The notes beneath the pieces were generated by a model that was not told the DNA's origin, did no database searches, and worked only from the letters and a program-made list of their open reading frames with translations. Positions 31,901 through 44,474 of a DNA stretch of 64,000 bases are shown in pieces. Origin of the DNA: Pomphorhynchus laevis (taxonomy: Eukaryota; Acanthocephala; Palaeacanthocephala; Echinorhynchida; Pomphorhynchidae); contig WNNJ02001213.1 in assembly GCA_012934845.2 (NCBI GenBank), positions 310,001 through 374,000 on the forward strand, in the 5' to 3' direction. The position numbers and the translations under genes are program-made. The stretch's first letter is position 1. Each line of letters begins with the position of its first letter.

Positions 31901-33110
31901 AAAATGCTTTCAACGTTAAATTCTGCCAACGAAACTATGTTCTCCGGGAAGAATAAACCATGTACTCTTGATTCAAAGGCAAATGTAAGTGTTTTATTTT
32001 CGAAATCTCATGTGGAACAGGTGAACTCCTCCTGTGCCGAAATTGCCAAATCTAGTTAACATAAAATTTACATCACCAATCGGTCAACAAAAGATTTTCA
32101 ATAAGTGCTTGAAGAAATTTTCGGAACTATACAAACACAAAGTGATTTTCAACTCTATACGGTACTTCGAGACAGATGTAAGGATCTCAATTTTAACCTC
32201 TGACTTAGCTATTGCATATATTGATTACTTTAACGAAACACTGGCTGACTTAGGTACGATTAATTTCAGGCAATTCAAACTTCCTTAAAAAAAGCAAACA
32301 TTTCTCCGTTTCTTAATTCAGAAGACGTTTTTGCCCTGGAGAAACAATTCAAAGTATTCAATACTAGATTTATTATGGGAAGAACGGCTTACCAGTGTCA
32401 GTTGCCTTCTGCTCCGCCTCGGTGGATGTTACTGATTGTCTTTCCATATCGGCATGTAACCCTTTTCTAGGACACAACTTAACTGTTACTATGATCGATA
32501 CAGACAACCTAACATACCACAATGTAATCGCAGACGCAATTAGAGGCACTATGGAGTCATGATGCCACTTATACAAACACAAAGTGATTTTCAACTCTAT
32601 ACGGTACTTCGAGACAGATGTAAGGATCTCAATTTTAACCTCTGACTTAATTTTTGCATATGTTGATTACTTTAACGAAACACTGGCTGACTTTGGCATT
32701 ATTAATTTCAAGCCAATTCAAGCTTCCTTAAAAATAGCAAACATTCCTCCGTTCCGTAATTCAAAAGACGTTCTTGCCCTGGAGAATCTATTCAAAGTAT
32801 TCAATACTAGATTTATTACTGGGAAGAATAGCCTACCAGTGTCAGTTGCCTTCTGCTCCGCCTCGGTGGATGTTGCTGATTGTCTTTCCAGATCGGCGTG
32901 TAAACGTTTTCTAGGACACAACTTAACTTTACTATGATCGATACAAACAACCTAATACCACACTGTAATCGCTGACACAAGTTAGGGCACTGGGTGGTCA
33001 GGATGCAACCTACACAAATCGTGTGGAGTATGTGGATCTCTTGTCGAGCATACACATGTAAGTGTGATAGTGCCCCCTAATTCTACAATTGTGGAGGGAA
33101 CAACCAGGCG
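31900..33110 (+). mobile_element. LINE ORF1 remnant with an internal tandem duplication
   Basis: The segments 32131-32572 and 32573-33012 are tandem copies offset by 442 bp. Each encodes a FKVFNTRFI-like segment, a CSASVDV-like segment and a remnant of a CCHC zinc knuckle at its end (CNR..H..GH, then CGVCGSLVEHTH after 33010). That is the usual end of ORF1 in I/R1-like LINEs. ORF2 of what looks like the same element follows from about 33300. Both copies are broken. Confidence 0.6.
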
Positions 33111-33252
33111 TGGTAAAGAAAATGTAACCATTTTAAAGCTTATAAAAACGACACTGTGATGCTCATGTTAAGCACTGCATCTTCGTGAAAGCTAGCACAG
33201 CTAATAACAAATTGATAAGCAATATATGTAGCACAGCTAATAACAAATTGAT

Positions 33253-33283
33253 AAGCAGGAGCTGCCTAAGGCAGCTCCTGCTT
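33253..33283. repeat. Perfect palindrome, 15-bp arms and 1-base spacer
   Basis: Arms AAGCAGGAGCTGCCT (33253-33267) and its reverse complement (33269-33283). Just before it, GTAGCACAGCTAATAACAAATTG-like sequence is directly repeated (about 33195 and 33230). Confidence 0.9.
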
Positions 33284-33299
33284 CAAAAAAGAGGACAGT

Positions 33300-35750
33300 T
33301 TCCACACATAATCTCTCCTCCCTCAAACTATCTAAAGGAAAGACGGATAGGTAATAGGCGGCTGTCACCACGGGAAATGAAGATCACGCCCGTGGGCAAA
33401 TGACTCCCACTGTTAAGGTCGGAAATGGGAAAGGCATCCTTCTCGCCTCCGGTTCCAACTAGTGGGAGGGCTTCCCAATATTGTAAATCTAACTCAATGG
33501 GAAGTAATAAAGATCCTTTTTCACTGAATATTCTAAAGTGAAATTCGGGAGGTGCTTCCGCTATTAGACTTCTATCTGGTAGAGATGCAGATGTTATAGT
33601 CCTCCAGGGGACGCGGTCTATCCGTATCCCCAAGGACATTACTCGACTTATCCCAAAGTATATAATCACCCACTTTACTCCACACATAACCCCACCACAC
33701 TCCTCTTCTTTTCAAGGTCTTCTAACCTTAGTGAAGTGTTCCTTAAGATCATCCCTCTTACTAAACTATTCTTGTCCAGCCCTTTCTTGCTTAGATATAT
33801 AACTTGTTAAACACGGTAAACGCATCAGCATAGCCAATGTCTAAATCCGACCAGGGGAAATTCATAAAAACCGTGACCTTCTGGATCGGATATTAGACAG
33901 CGACTACGGAATGTTACTTGGTGACTTCAATAACATAACTGGTCATTGGATTAACGCATCACTCCACAGAGCCAATAACGACTATCTTACACATACATCA
34001 CCATCCCCACCTTTCATTGATCAACAACAAATTCACTCCTCGACAAATTACTGATACATAAGATGTGGTTGTTAAAACCAATCAGTACTGAGCAGTCGCG
34101 CCAACAGCTGACCACCTCTCATGACCTAATACGCTAGCGGCTAGATGAATATACGTTACTTAGAAAGAGATTTCACTTTGACTTAATAGAGTAGCCTTTT
34201 AGGCAGCTATTCAACTCTTCTTCAGGATAGGGAATAATAGTTTGACCGAATTTAATTCCTACCTATCTTCGCAAGCTACTGGGATCATTTCGACTAACTA
34301 TAGAGGTCGCATTTACAATCCCACTCGAACAAAACTCAAGGTCCTAGCAAAAATGCTACACCTTCCCAATCTATCTGCTTCCTTTCGGCAGGTTCTCTCG
34401 GATGAATACTGGAGTTCTAGATATAGGCTCCAGCTGAGCATGGACAGGACGAGCATTGTTCATCTTAATGACTCTCAGGCTTCCTTCAGGGAGATATTTA
34501 AGAAGGAGTAGTTTGTCTGCTCGCGGAAGAAGGCATCGGGTTGGATTGGTTGCGTAGGCCTTGGTAGAGTTTTGGAGAAGTCACTATCCCTACATAATTA
34601 TAAAACAACGCTTTCTCCTCAGTCAACCCTGCCTTGGGGTGAGTTCAGGGGCAGGAACTTATCTGTAACGGATATCCTTAACTCCTAGGGCCCACCTATG
34701 GGTACATCCAAATCCGTCGATCCACTATCTTCTCTAATTTGTCAGCTTTTGACTGCCGATCAAAGAAGAGAAATGGCCGACACAATGCTCTTAGCCTCGT
34801 CATTCGATATAGCTGGCATCAATTGTAGCCGACGTATATTTTTACCAAAGAAAAGATCGGTTTCATGACCTAAAGACCTATGGCCCATTTCGATTCAAAA
34901 TTCCATCATATCTATCTACGAAAAAACGCTTGCGCGCAGAATCTGCGACCATTTAAGTAGGCGTAACTTAATCCCACCCAGTTTTCATAGGTTTGTCAAC
35001 GGTCGCTCGGTCCATTCATCAATTGGTAAAGTGCATCAGTTTTATAAGGATAACAGTCATCAGCTTGCTGTGGCTGTTTTTCTAGAATTTTCGGCTGCAT
35101 TTGACCGCATCTCCATTCCCTTCGTTATCTCCTCTCTCAGGTCACTCAGGCTGCCTGCGAAAATTTTTAACAAGGTGGGGATATTGCTGTACACCAAGCG
35201 GTTCTATTATGAAGACGACCCTAATCACGATAGTTCTTCCCTATTACAGGTGTGCCTCTAGGCTCCGCACTTTCTCCTGTCTTATATCTTGATGCCTCTA
35301 TTGTTCTCTTCAGAGCTTTTAAACGCAAAAAACATGTCGTGGTATATCCTGATGATACCACGGCTATGTTTTCTGGACGCATGTGCAAAGATGTAATATC
35401 GGACATCAACAAATTTTTTTAAGATTAAAAGACCAGCTTAACTCTTATAATCTTATTTAACACTCCAAAAAATTGCAGCTGGTTGTCTTTACTGGCGCCC
35501 CTGCCACAAAAACAAGAATGTTTTCTGGACGGCAGAGAGTGGCACTCTCTGCCCTCTCCTCTATTTTGCAGCCTCAACCACTCCCCATCTTTATGAGTAG
35601 AGTAAAATATATGGGGTTCACCGTTACTGTAAACTGGTCGGTCTATCAATCTAGCCAGTCTATCAATCTGGTCGGTCTATTTCACAATCTATCAACTAAT
35701 CTGCGAGTATGTTTTTGTGGTTTCAATCAAGCAATGATTAGAATTTAAAT
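33300..35750 (+). mobile_element. LINE ORF2 remnant (APE endonuclease and reverse transcriptase)
   Basis: Endonuclease traces are GRDADVIVLQGTRSIRIPKD (about 33570) and YGMLLGDFNN (about 33908). RT traces are SAAFDRISIPF (about 35090), GVPLGSALSPVLYLD (about 35245) and VVVYPDDTTAMFSG (about 35335), where the active-site YADD has become YPDD. Many stops and shifts make this an old dead copy. A relative with an intact YADDTTAVFSGRRCKDVVSD stretch lies at 44779-45111 (minus). An I/R1-like group is suggested by the preceding CCHC ORF1. Confidence 0.7.
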
Positions 35751-35789
35751 TTTCGTAAATTTAACGAAATTTTAAAATTTTAAATTTTT

Positions 35790-37045
35790 TCGTAAACTGG
35801 GAGGCGCGCCCCACGGGAGGCGCCAGCGATTGCCAGGAGGCGCTAAAAATTTAAAGAAAAAAATCATATTATAATATCTACAAATAAATAAAACTTCGTG
35901 ACGTATCAGTAAAAATCAGATAATTAGTGTATATTTTTGTTTTTCTCGCGTTTTTATAAATTTACTTCTAATTTTCACACTGCCCCCAAAATTTAAAAAT
36001 CTGTGAGCTAATAAACTACAACATCCTTCGCATTAAACTTTAATTCCCATTTTTCAAAAAGCAATTACGTTATATGCTTCTAAATGAGTAACTATTGATT
36101 TCAAAAAACTTTCCTCCAAATCTACGTATAGATAATAAAACATTGCAATTTTTAAATTTGAAAGAATTTTTAATTTAAAATTATGTAGATATAAAACTTG
36201 AAATGTTATAAAAAAAGTATATAAAAATGATTAGTTTCTATATATATTAAAATTATATAATTTTTAATATGCTTCATTATACATGTTTTGTATCGACACG
36301 AGCTTGTGACTCATTTGCTGCTGTTTGTTATATTAAATTACATTATATTTAATTACATTAAATTATATAAATAATTTTAATTATTTTAGTCATTCCTGCA
36401 ATTGACTACCCGGAAATGGTACTCATTCTTAATGTTGATAACTGGTTTAGCTTATTTAAAACTATGTCAACCTCGCATAACGTTAAACAATCGTTAAACA
36501 ATCTGGATCGAACCGACAAGACAATTTTACAGACCGTTCTAAATTGGCATAATCATTACTGATCTGAAACTGACTTGATACACTGAAGATGAAGGTTATC
36601 GAGTTTCTCCCGAAGGGCACTTATCTCGAACCGATATACTATCGTTAAATGATCATCCTATTGAATTATCAACAATCCCAGCCCGAATTTATAATAAAAA
36701 CATCAAAATTGGCCTAACTGCTAGTTTGTATTCTATATAAAGCAACATTTCCAAACTGGGAGGCGTGGGCGATTGTCAGGGGGCGACATTAAATTTTAGC
36801 TAGCTTGTATGTAGGAACAGTTCTATTAATTGTATGCAATAATCACAATTTTGTTTAGAAATGATGTTATCATTATTTAAAACTTGTCAAAAATATAATA
36901 TACTATATAAGATATTATAATATAATATCTTAATTATATAATTATAATAATGTAGGGAAGGAGGCCCGAATAAATTTTTTATTCGTCCTCCCTACCTATA
37001 AAGTATGGAGACGTGGTAGCATAAAGTTTGGAAACCGCTGTTCCA
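35790..37045. mobile_element. hAT-like non-autonomous DNA element(s)
   Basis: The right end, read from the minus strand at 37045, begins CAGCGGTTTCCAAACTTTAT, a typical hAT-type terminus. A CATTTCCAAACTGGGAGGCG end lies at about 36746 and a related TAAACTGGGAGGCG at about 35793. Either 36742-37045 is one short element, or the whole 35.8-37.0 kb span is one element with an internal end copy. I found no 8-bp target duplication and no transposase. Confidence 0.5.
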
Positions 37046-37049
37046 GAGT

Positions 37050-37640
37050 GAAAGTGCTAACTGTAGTTATAAAAATTATTATAATATCATTTTTATATTA
37101 TAAAAATATATATTATATTTATTACTTTTAATAAAAATCATATATGGTATAACATATTTATATATTATAATATTTAATATATGTGTTGTGTATTTTATAT
37201 AGTAATGTACAGATAAGTAGTTTCAATTCTTCAAAAATCCAACTGTTTGGATTAAAATTGATTTTAAAATTTATTCATTCTAATAGAGATAAAAATGATC
37301 ATTGTAAAACGGATGTTTCCCGTTTGTAATTCCTGGTGCATTTTAAAAAATAAATGCACAAATCCTGATTGATGCATATTCAACGGTATTTTAATATATT
37401 ATGTTATAAATACACATCCTCCTGTCAAATCATGGTACAAGTTTCTAAGAGAAGAAGGTATACTACAATTATCATTTAACTCTGGTATACTTCAAGTTTT
37501 AACACAGTTACTACTTGACTGTATATCATTTCAGACAAATACTACCGAAATATATATAATCACGTTTATTGTTCAATATGTTCAACATGAATATGTAATA
37601 CCGTATTACCTTAAAATACAATTGAATACCAAAGAATTTG
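37050..37640. other. AT-rich non-coding stretch
   Basis: No coding signal or repeat worth naming was seen between the hAT-like element and the segmental duplication. Confidence 0.4.
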
Positions 37641-37644
37641 ATAT

Positions 37645-38290
37645 TTAAATTTATAATCGCGTCTGAAGAATTATTGCTTCCTTAGAATAAATAGTTTTTA
37701 AATGGCTTTGTCTTTATCCATAAATTAATTAAATCCTGTAATGATCATTTTCAATTGAGCGAGTATTAATAAATCTTGTTAAATATGAATATGTAATATA
37801 CAAATGCACTTGGGATATTAAGACTTTATTCAAGCAAAACTATCAAAAAAAAGTATGAAGATGAATGATAAACGGCAATTACTTGTTGAATCTTCAAGGT
37901 CTACGACACAAACAGCCGAATACTCTCCAATTATTTCTAAAAATCTAAAAGTTTGGAATTCAAACCCTTTTATTTATAATTTGGCAAATCAACAAGGCTT
38001 GTTAAATATACAATTAACTACGCAAGACAACTAACGAATATCGAATTAAAATATTTTAAATATATTCAATAAATTTAAACTGATGATTAAATGCAAATAG
38101 TTCGATAAAATTCAAATATTTTGATAAACGGCAACTACTTGTTGAATCTTCAAGGTCTACGAGACAAGAAGCCGAACACTCTCTAATTATTTCTAAAGAT
38201 CCAGCTAAAACTTTGGAATTCAAATCTTTTTATTTATAATTTGGCAAATCAACAAGGCTTGTTAAATATGTAATTAAAATAGTTTAAATT
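37645..38290. repeat. Local duplication block (with 39823-40620)
   Basis: 37645-37790 matches 39823-39975 (shared TTTATAATCGCGTCTGAAGA onward). Within the block, 37866-38010 is repeated in direct orientation at 38124-38280 (ACTTGTTGAATCTTCAAGGT onward, about 258 bp apart). The stretch around CAAATAGTTCGATAAAATTC at about 38095 recurs near 40545. Confidence 0.65.
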
Positions 38291-38585
38291 ATATTTTAAG
38301 CTCATTTTTATGTGGCAGTATTAATTTGAATCATCAAAATTCCAAATATATATTTTTTTTCAGACAAAATTATTAGACAAATCATTAAAATGTTATCAGA
38401 CAAATCATTGCAACATTTTCACACAATTCTAGTTGTTCCCGACAATTTTCTAATTCTAGCTAAGCTTAATACTCATCTTAAACCCAAGTTTAAGGTTCGC
38501 CATTTAGTGACAATCCATGACAACAGGAACTTTAGAATTCGTAAGTTTTTGTAGCAATTCAAATTTTCGCTAGAATCACAAAATA

Positions 38586-38886
38586 TCACACAAAATTAAA
38601 TAATAATTTGAATACAAAATGCCAATTAACCTGCTTATTATTTGTCCGGCACATCATGCACGGGCAAGGGCATTTGTTGGGTAGCAATGAGTCCCATATA
38701 TCGTAGGAAAGAATGCAAGGCATATCTGACTGTCCGGGTAAAATTGCCGGTGGTCCTACGCACGGACACAACGCTGCAGAAGGTTTAATGACTGGATATG
38801 GATATGCAACTGGATATGGATCTGCAGATGGGCACGAATTTACAACCGGATACGGTGCTGCAACTGGGTAAATCATTGAATTTAAA
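38586..38886 (-). pseudogene. Out-of-frame Pro/Cys-rich continuation of the secreted protein
   Basis: From about 38870 this frame reads YPVAAPYPVVNSC, PYPVAYPYPVIKPSAALCPC, ILPGQSDMPCI and PNKCPCPCMMCRTNNK. The repeated PYPV units and Cys pairs resemble the preceding exon's composition and are too regular to be chance. It has no start signal of its own. It is either a frame-shifted tail, an alternative splice product or an assembly error. Confidence 0.5.
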
Positions 38887-41800
38887 TTAAGGTGCAGGAA
38901 TTGCATGAGGTGAAACTGGTCGCTGTGGTACAATTTGTGTTGGTACAAATGGAGGAATTGAAGGACGGTATTCAGGATATATAGATGGAGGCATGCATGG
39001 AACACCGCCGCAGAATCGTGACTTTGCTATACAGAAATATAAAAATTTACTTTGGTATCTATTTAAAATTACGTATGAATTTGATTTTGTCGCCGCCAAC
39101 TTATATTTACTTATTTTCAACTTATTTTTAATTTCATATCAAATAAAAAATAATAATGTAGTAGTGAGAATTTATTAATTATTAATAAATTCGAAATCAA
39201 AGTTAATTTTTATACTAAATAATTAGTTGATTTCACTATCTAAAAATGTACGATTAATTTGCTGTTATGGGCAAACAACATGTCATCATGTTGTATTATA
39301 CTTAATGGATCTTTCATAATTTAAAAATTATAATATTTGACATTAAAAATTAAAATAAGTGATATTTACAAATATTTAGATTTAATTTACAAATTCAGGT
39401 TTTATCTAAATATAGTCTTAAATTTATTTTAGTAATGGTAAAGACATTTTAGTCCAATGACTGTTTTTAATTAATTGAAACACTGTTTTTTAATCCAAAC
39501 TAATGAACTTTATTAGTTAAAAATACCTTTATAATCAATTTCAAATATACTAGTTGATTTCTTAGTCTAACTTCTTCTGAATAAAAGTTAATTTCACTAT
39601 CATAAAATATACGATTAATTTACTGCTAACGATAACAAGTTAGGTTAAGTATATTATTCACCCAGTAAAATCATTGCAATTAAAATTTTATTTCAAGATC
39701 TTTTTTATTTGAAGAAACCGGACCTTCTACAAATATCTTTATGGAAAATCGGGATACTGAAATTAATTAGTTGACATTACAATAATTCATACTTATTTTG
39801 TCCGTAAAATGCAATAGAATATTATATTTGAATTTATAATCGCGTCTGAAGAATTATTGCTTCCTTAGAATAAATAGTTTTTAAAAAGCTTTGTCTTTAT
39901 TCATATATTAAATAAATCCTGAAATGATCATTTTCAATGGAGAGAATATTAATAAAAGAAATTGAGAAAGTATTAATAAATTTTGGAAATTTAATAACCA
40001 ATCATGATATGTATTTTAATGTTTATTTTATTGTTTATTTTATTTTTTATTTAAAAATTAAATTAATTTTTTATTAGATTTATTATTTAAAACAAACAGA
40101 TTTAATAAGTAATGCCTATCATATAATCAGTTAAAAATACAAGAAGACTAACAAATATCGAATTAAAATATTTTTCAAAGTGTATATTATTGCATACGTA
40201 TGCACAACTAAAGATTTGATAACCGATGTGTTCAAAAGCGGACATTTAAAATTAAACTAAAATTTTTAATCTTGCTGGTAATAGCAGCGAATTTCAAAAT
40301 ATCATATAAAATATCCTCTATGTTCAAAACGTTCCTCCTCAAAAACTAAAATAATTACTTAAAAATATTAAATGTTATTGCAAATGTTAAATCAATTTGT
40401 TAAGTGTGTGATATGGTATTAATGTCACATATAATGTCATGTTAAATTAATTGAATTTAAAATATTTTATCAAAAATTTATCAAAATATTTGAATAAAAA
40501 TCTCAGTTTAAATTCAATTAATTTGAACTGATGATTAAATTCAAATAGTTCGATAAAATTCAAATATTTTAGTGAACAAATATTTTAAACAAATATTCAT
40601 ATTGAATTAATGTCACATATGATGCCATGTTTATTACTGAGGCGATTGCAAGATCATAAATACATCAGTTAAAATTAATTGAATTAAAATATTTACATTC
40701 AAAAATAAAATAAATATAAAATTATATAACGTTGAATATTTATCGTACTTGAAAGAATTCGAAAACTTTCGATACACCGTTTAATAACAAGAAAAATAAC
40801 AGGATACACTGTTATAGCAGCGGTGCCAAATACATGCTAATGACGTATTTCTTATATAATGAAAACAAAAAAGCGCAAACCTTATAAATCAGCAAAAAAT
40901 ATTATTAAAAATAAATTTTGCTAAATTTTACTTAACAGTAAAATCAAATAATTTAAATAAAAATTCTATGGATTGATAATTAGGAAAGAGATGAAGGGGT
41001 AGAGAAAGACGCATTGGAATATACATGAAAAGATCGTTCAGAGAGATAAGAAGAGAATCAGCAGAAATCCATAGTTGTGATGAAGGTGACCAAGAAGAAT
41101 GGAATGGTCAACATTGTCAAACGAAGAAGAAAGGACGAGGGAAATTATGACATTGCAGATTTTGTTACCACCGGAAAGAAGTACTTCAGAAAACACTTTA
41201 GGCGAAGATGAGTATGCGAAGGTGATCCATCGCTTACTAATTGTAAGCGAATGATCTTTATATTTTCAAAGCTTGATCAAACAAAGGTATCATAAAATTT
41301 ACAATTTTTAAAATTGTAATTTAAAAACATATTCGTTTTAAGAATTGAATAAATATTGGATAAACTATCATAATAAAGATTAGAGGCAATCAAAATGAAT
41401 CGCTTTGTTATCAGGTTTCTGATCCCTATTTATTGATCCGTATTATCAATCCACTATTAACTAGTGGATTGATACTCAGATTAAATACATCATTAGCATC
41501 ATCTATTTGATCTTGCTGTTATGCTTGGCTGATCAAAATGGGCCGAAACGATTGCATAGCCGTTCCTTCTAATGACTTCTTAATTCTAATACATGATACG
41601 TTATCTATTAATCAATTCATAAAAATCGAGTTATAAAAATCCATTTTTATTATGGTAAATTATATACTCTGTGTTAGAATAACAAATGATTTTAGATGAT
41701 TACATCAGTCACTTTCAGAAAAAAAGTCGAGACAAAAAAGTCACAGACAAAATCCTCAATGACTGTATAAATCGGTAATGTGTTTACGAGTCTACTTTTT

Positions 41801-42057
41801 CTCGAGAACCTCTCGAGAAAATGTGTTTACGAGTCTAAATAAATTAGAATTTATATTTTAATTTCAATATCATTTAGATTCTAACAATTCTTAAAATAAA
41901 TACCTTGTGCATGTATTGGTGTTGGCATAGCATCTCTATAATATTGTATTTCATTCTGATATGTTCTCTGTTCAGCAATGTCATGGAGGAATTGTATTTG
42001 TGAGGCATCTGACGAGCGAGTTGCAAGCAGCAAAACGGTACAAATAAAACTAAACAT
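38887..42057 (-). CDS. Small secreted Pro-rich protein, two exons
   Basis: Exon 1 (42057-41904) starts at ATG and encodes a signal peptide (MFSFICTVLLLATRSSDAS), then a hydrophilic stretch ending MPTPIHAQ. Its donor is AAG|GTATTT. Exon 2 (39026-38887) starts after TGTATAG in matching phase and encodes FCGGVPCMPPSIYPEYRPSI and a Pro-rich tail ending PHAIPAP. The product is 97 aa. Directly after the stop, the next frame carries more of the same composition (AAPYPVVNSCPSADPYPVA, NKCPCPCMMC), so the gene may have a frame break near 38890 and originally ran to about 38590. An extracellular structural or cuticle-like role is a guess. I do not recognise the family. Confidence 0.65.
39823..40620. repeat. 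Second half of the local segmental duplication
   Basis: Collinear partner of 37645-38120 with extra sequence inserted. It lies within the intron of the secreted-protein gene. Confidence 0.55.
40805..41655. repeat. Family C copies, two in head-to-head arrangement
   Basis: A partial copy lies at 40805-40860 (minus). At 41355-41455 there is a minus-orientation half copy and at 41460-41650 a plus-orientation copy, meeting at a perfect palindrome (13-bp arms 41444-41456 and 41462-41474). Between 40980 and 41280 is a purine-rich stretch with no recognised ORF. All of this lies in the secreted-protein gene's intron. Confidence 0.6.
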
Positions 42058-42399
42058 AACTGTATTGACCTTCAAATTTTGCAAATCAGAAGAAAACTAG
42101 AACGAGCTGTTATATTAAATAAAACAGGACACGAGCACTCTTAACAACAAAGTTTGATTAGCTAATGTTGTATGTCTGTATGAATTCCAAAAATTCAAAA
42201 ATCTAAAAATTGCAAACACATGGTATGTGGTAAAACATTGCAATCTATGTAATCACGATTGCTTTCAGTTATGAGCTTAGTTAAGCGATGAATGTTAAAA
42301 TCAAATGCAAAGCCTATATCTGCTAATTGCGTAACATCGGTTATATTTTAGATCCGGTTCAATTTGATAGTTTTGTTTAATCTTAATGTATTATGCACA

Positions 42400-43320
42400 C
42401 TAAATATTAATATATCTTTAATTTGTATCTTCAAATTCCCAAGCCCGTGCTGAGAAAGGAGGAGGAGGGTTGGCAATAGACTTCGTGACAAGCAAGTCGC
42501 CAAACAAAACGTCGCATCAACAGTACAAAATGATGTCTCAATGAACTTCGCGAATAGGCGACTACGATGGTAGGGCCGGGATCTTTGCGGAAACAATAGA
42601 ACCAAATGGAGACAGAAAATGCGGACTTCGTAACGAAGCGGAACAAACGCTGAAGAAAAAGAAGATGTAAATTATAAGTTTGTAAGTTTAATGATGGAAG
42701 CTACAATTGCCAGGTATTCAAAGTACCAAAGAGTCGCAAAAGTAAAGAATATACTCATTATCCTGAAATCTGTCGTATCTTCCTTAGTAGTCAGAGTCAG
42801 TCGCATTCTCAATGCGAAAGAAACTGCCTTAGCTATTGCTATAGATTATCTGTTCTTATTTAATTTATGCAATCGGTCTAATCCATGTGTTTAAATTATC
42901 ATAATTTGTTATCTACAGTATAATAATATAATATAATAAATATAATTTCTACAGTATATTATCGACAACACATCACAACTCATATGCAATCGAGATCATC
43001 GTAATTGGGATAAAGGTTACGCTCTCGATTGCTAAAAACAATAAAATAATAAATTTACGAAATTGTCTTAAATTTGAGTTTTTCTCAAGCATATTGAATT
43101 AAGTTGAAGCTAATCTTATAATTATTCTTAAATATGCAGCTTGCAAATGATAGCTGCATCTTAATCGATATGCTTCTACAATCATATTCATACAAAGAAT
43201 CGAACCGCAAATATAAAATAATAAAAATTCACAAAATAATAGTTTGATTTTTGATTAGAGTTAAATAATTTAGAGATCGTACTATATCACTTTTCGTAAA
43301 ATATTGAAAATTGATTTAAA
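42400..43320. other. Stretch with a shared short repeat, no gene called
   Basis: At 42438-42475, a block with CCCAAGC.CGTG.TGAGAAAGG and GAGGGTTGG is shared with about 47490-47525, so it is repetitive. Nearby open frames on both strands overlap and show no domain. 42900-43320 is AT-rich and unremarkable. Confidence 0.4.
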
Positions 43321-44035
43321 TAAAATAGAAAAAATAAAATAAAATAAAAAAATAAAATAACATGAAAAAATAAAAAAAATGACTTTTATTTTAAACTCCT
43401 ATTTTTTATTTTAACTTAATTTAAGTTATAGAAAATCTAAAAAACAATTATTAATTTTATTATTTAATTATTAAATTTTGATTTAGCATTATTATGTTTT
43501 GTTTATTTTATAATTATATTAAATACGTAGACTCAGTTAGCTGATTTGATGTATTAAACATCTACGACATTTAAATTATTAATCAAATTTTATATTTTCT
43601 TATCACTTGATTAATAAAACATTCTAAAAATATTGGGTAGAGGAGTTAGGGGCTGAAACCTGATAGTATAGCAGTTCTTTCTGATGACCTATAATTCTTA
43701 TTCTGGTACAACGTCTGTAATTTATTAGTCAATTCACAAAAATTGACTTTTATTTTAATTTGTAATTTTAACTTGATATAATTATTTATTATTATTTAAA
43801 CGTATTTTCATTTACGATTTTTATAATTTTTACTGATATTATTTATTAATAAATTCATAAAAATGACGTATATTTTAAATTTCAATTTTTTATTTTAACT
43901 TGATTTAAATTATAGAAAATCTAAAAACAATTATTAATTTTATTATTTAATTATTAAATTTTGATTTAGCACTATTATGTTTTGTTTATTTTATAATTAT
44001 ATTAAATACGTATACTCAGTTGGCTGATTTAATTT
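43320..44035 (+). repeat. Families A and C, partial copies
   Basis: Two AT-rich blocks end in the reverse complement of the family A signature (GACTCAGTTAGCTGATTTGAT at about 43530, a variant at 44010). Between them, about 43635-43760, lies a 5'-truncated family C copy (GGGGCTGAAACCTGATAG onward). A short A-rich low-complexity tract lies at 43320-43385. Confidence 0.55.
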
Positions 44036-44058
44036 ATTACGATTTAATTTATTATTAT

Positions 44059-44090
44059 AATGATATTGGCTTAAAAAAGCCAATATCATT
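44059..44090. repeat. Perfect palindrome, 14-bp arms
   Basis: AATGATATTGGCTT (44059-44072) and its reverse complement (44077-44090) flank a spacer of four A residues. Confidence 0.9.
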
Positions 44091-44474
44091 ACATATTGTT
44101 GCAATTCTTAAAATTTCATTATTTAATGTATTATATTTTATATTATATGGTATGCATGAATGTTCATGCAAAAATGTTTCTTGTAAATTTAAATATGTCA
44201 TCTTTACGATATAAATTAAAAAGTAGTTTTAGTTAATGTTAATTTATTGCTCATATCAAGATATATACTTTCTTTATCATTAATATTGATTTTATTAAAC
44301 CAATATTGGTTTTATATATAAATTGCTTGAATTAAAACCGTGCTTAGAAAAACGTTAGAAATATTATAATAATAAGGATTTTGTTAACAACTAAATAACC
44401 ACTAAAATGTTTTAAAAAGAAAAACATGAAGTAAAAGGAAAACAGAAAACAAAGTCCGTTCAGTAATCACTGGA

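Noticed and set aside
33328-33687. 119-codon minus-strand frame
   Set aside because: It is the shadow of the plus-strand LINE endonuclease region, which carries the GRDADVIVLQGT and LLGDFN motifs.
42348-42646. Two overlapping minus-strand frames and a plus-strand frame near 42.7 kb
   Set aside because: Mutually overlapping with no domain, and partly within a block shared with 47.5 kb, so probably repetitive.
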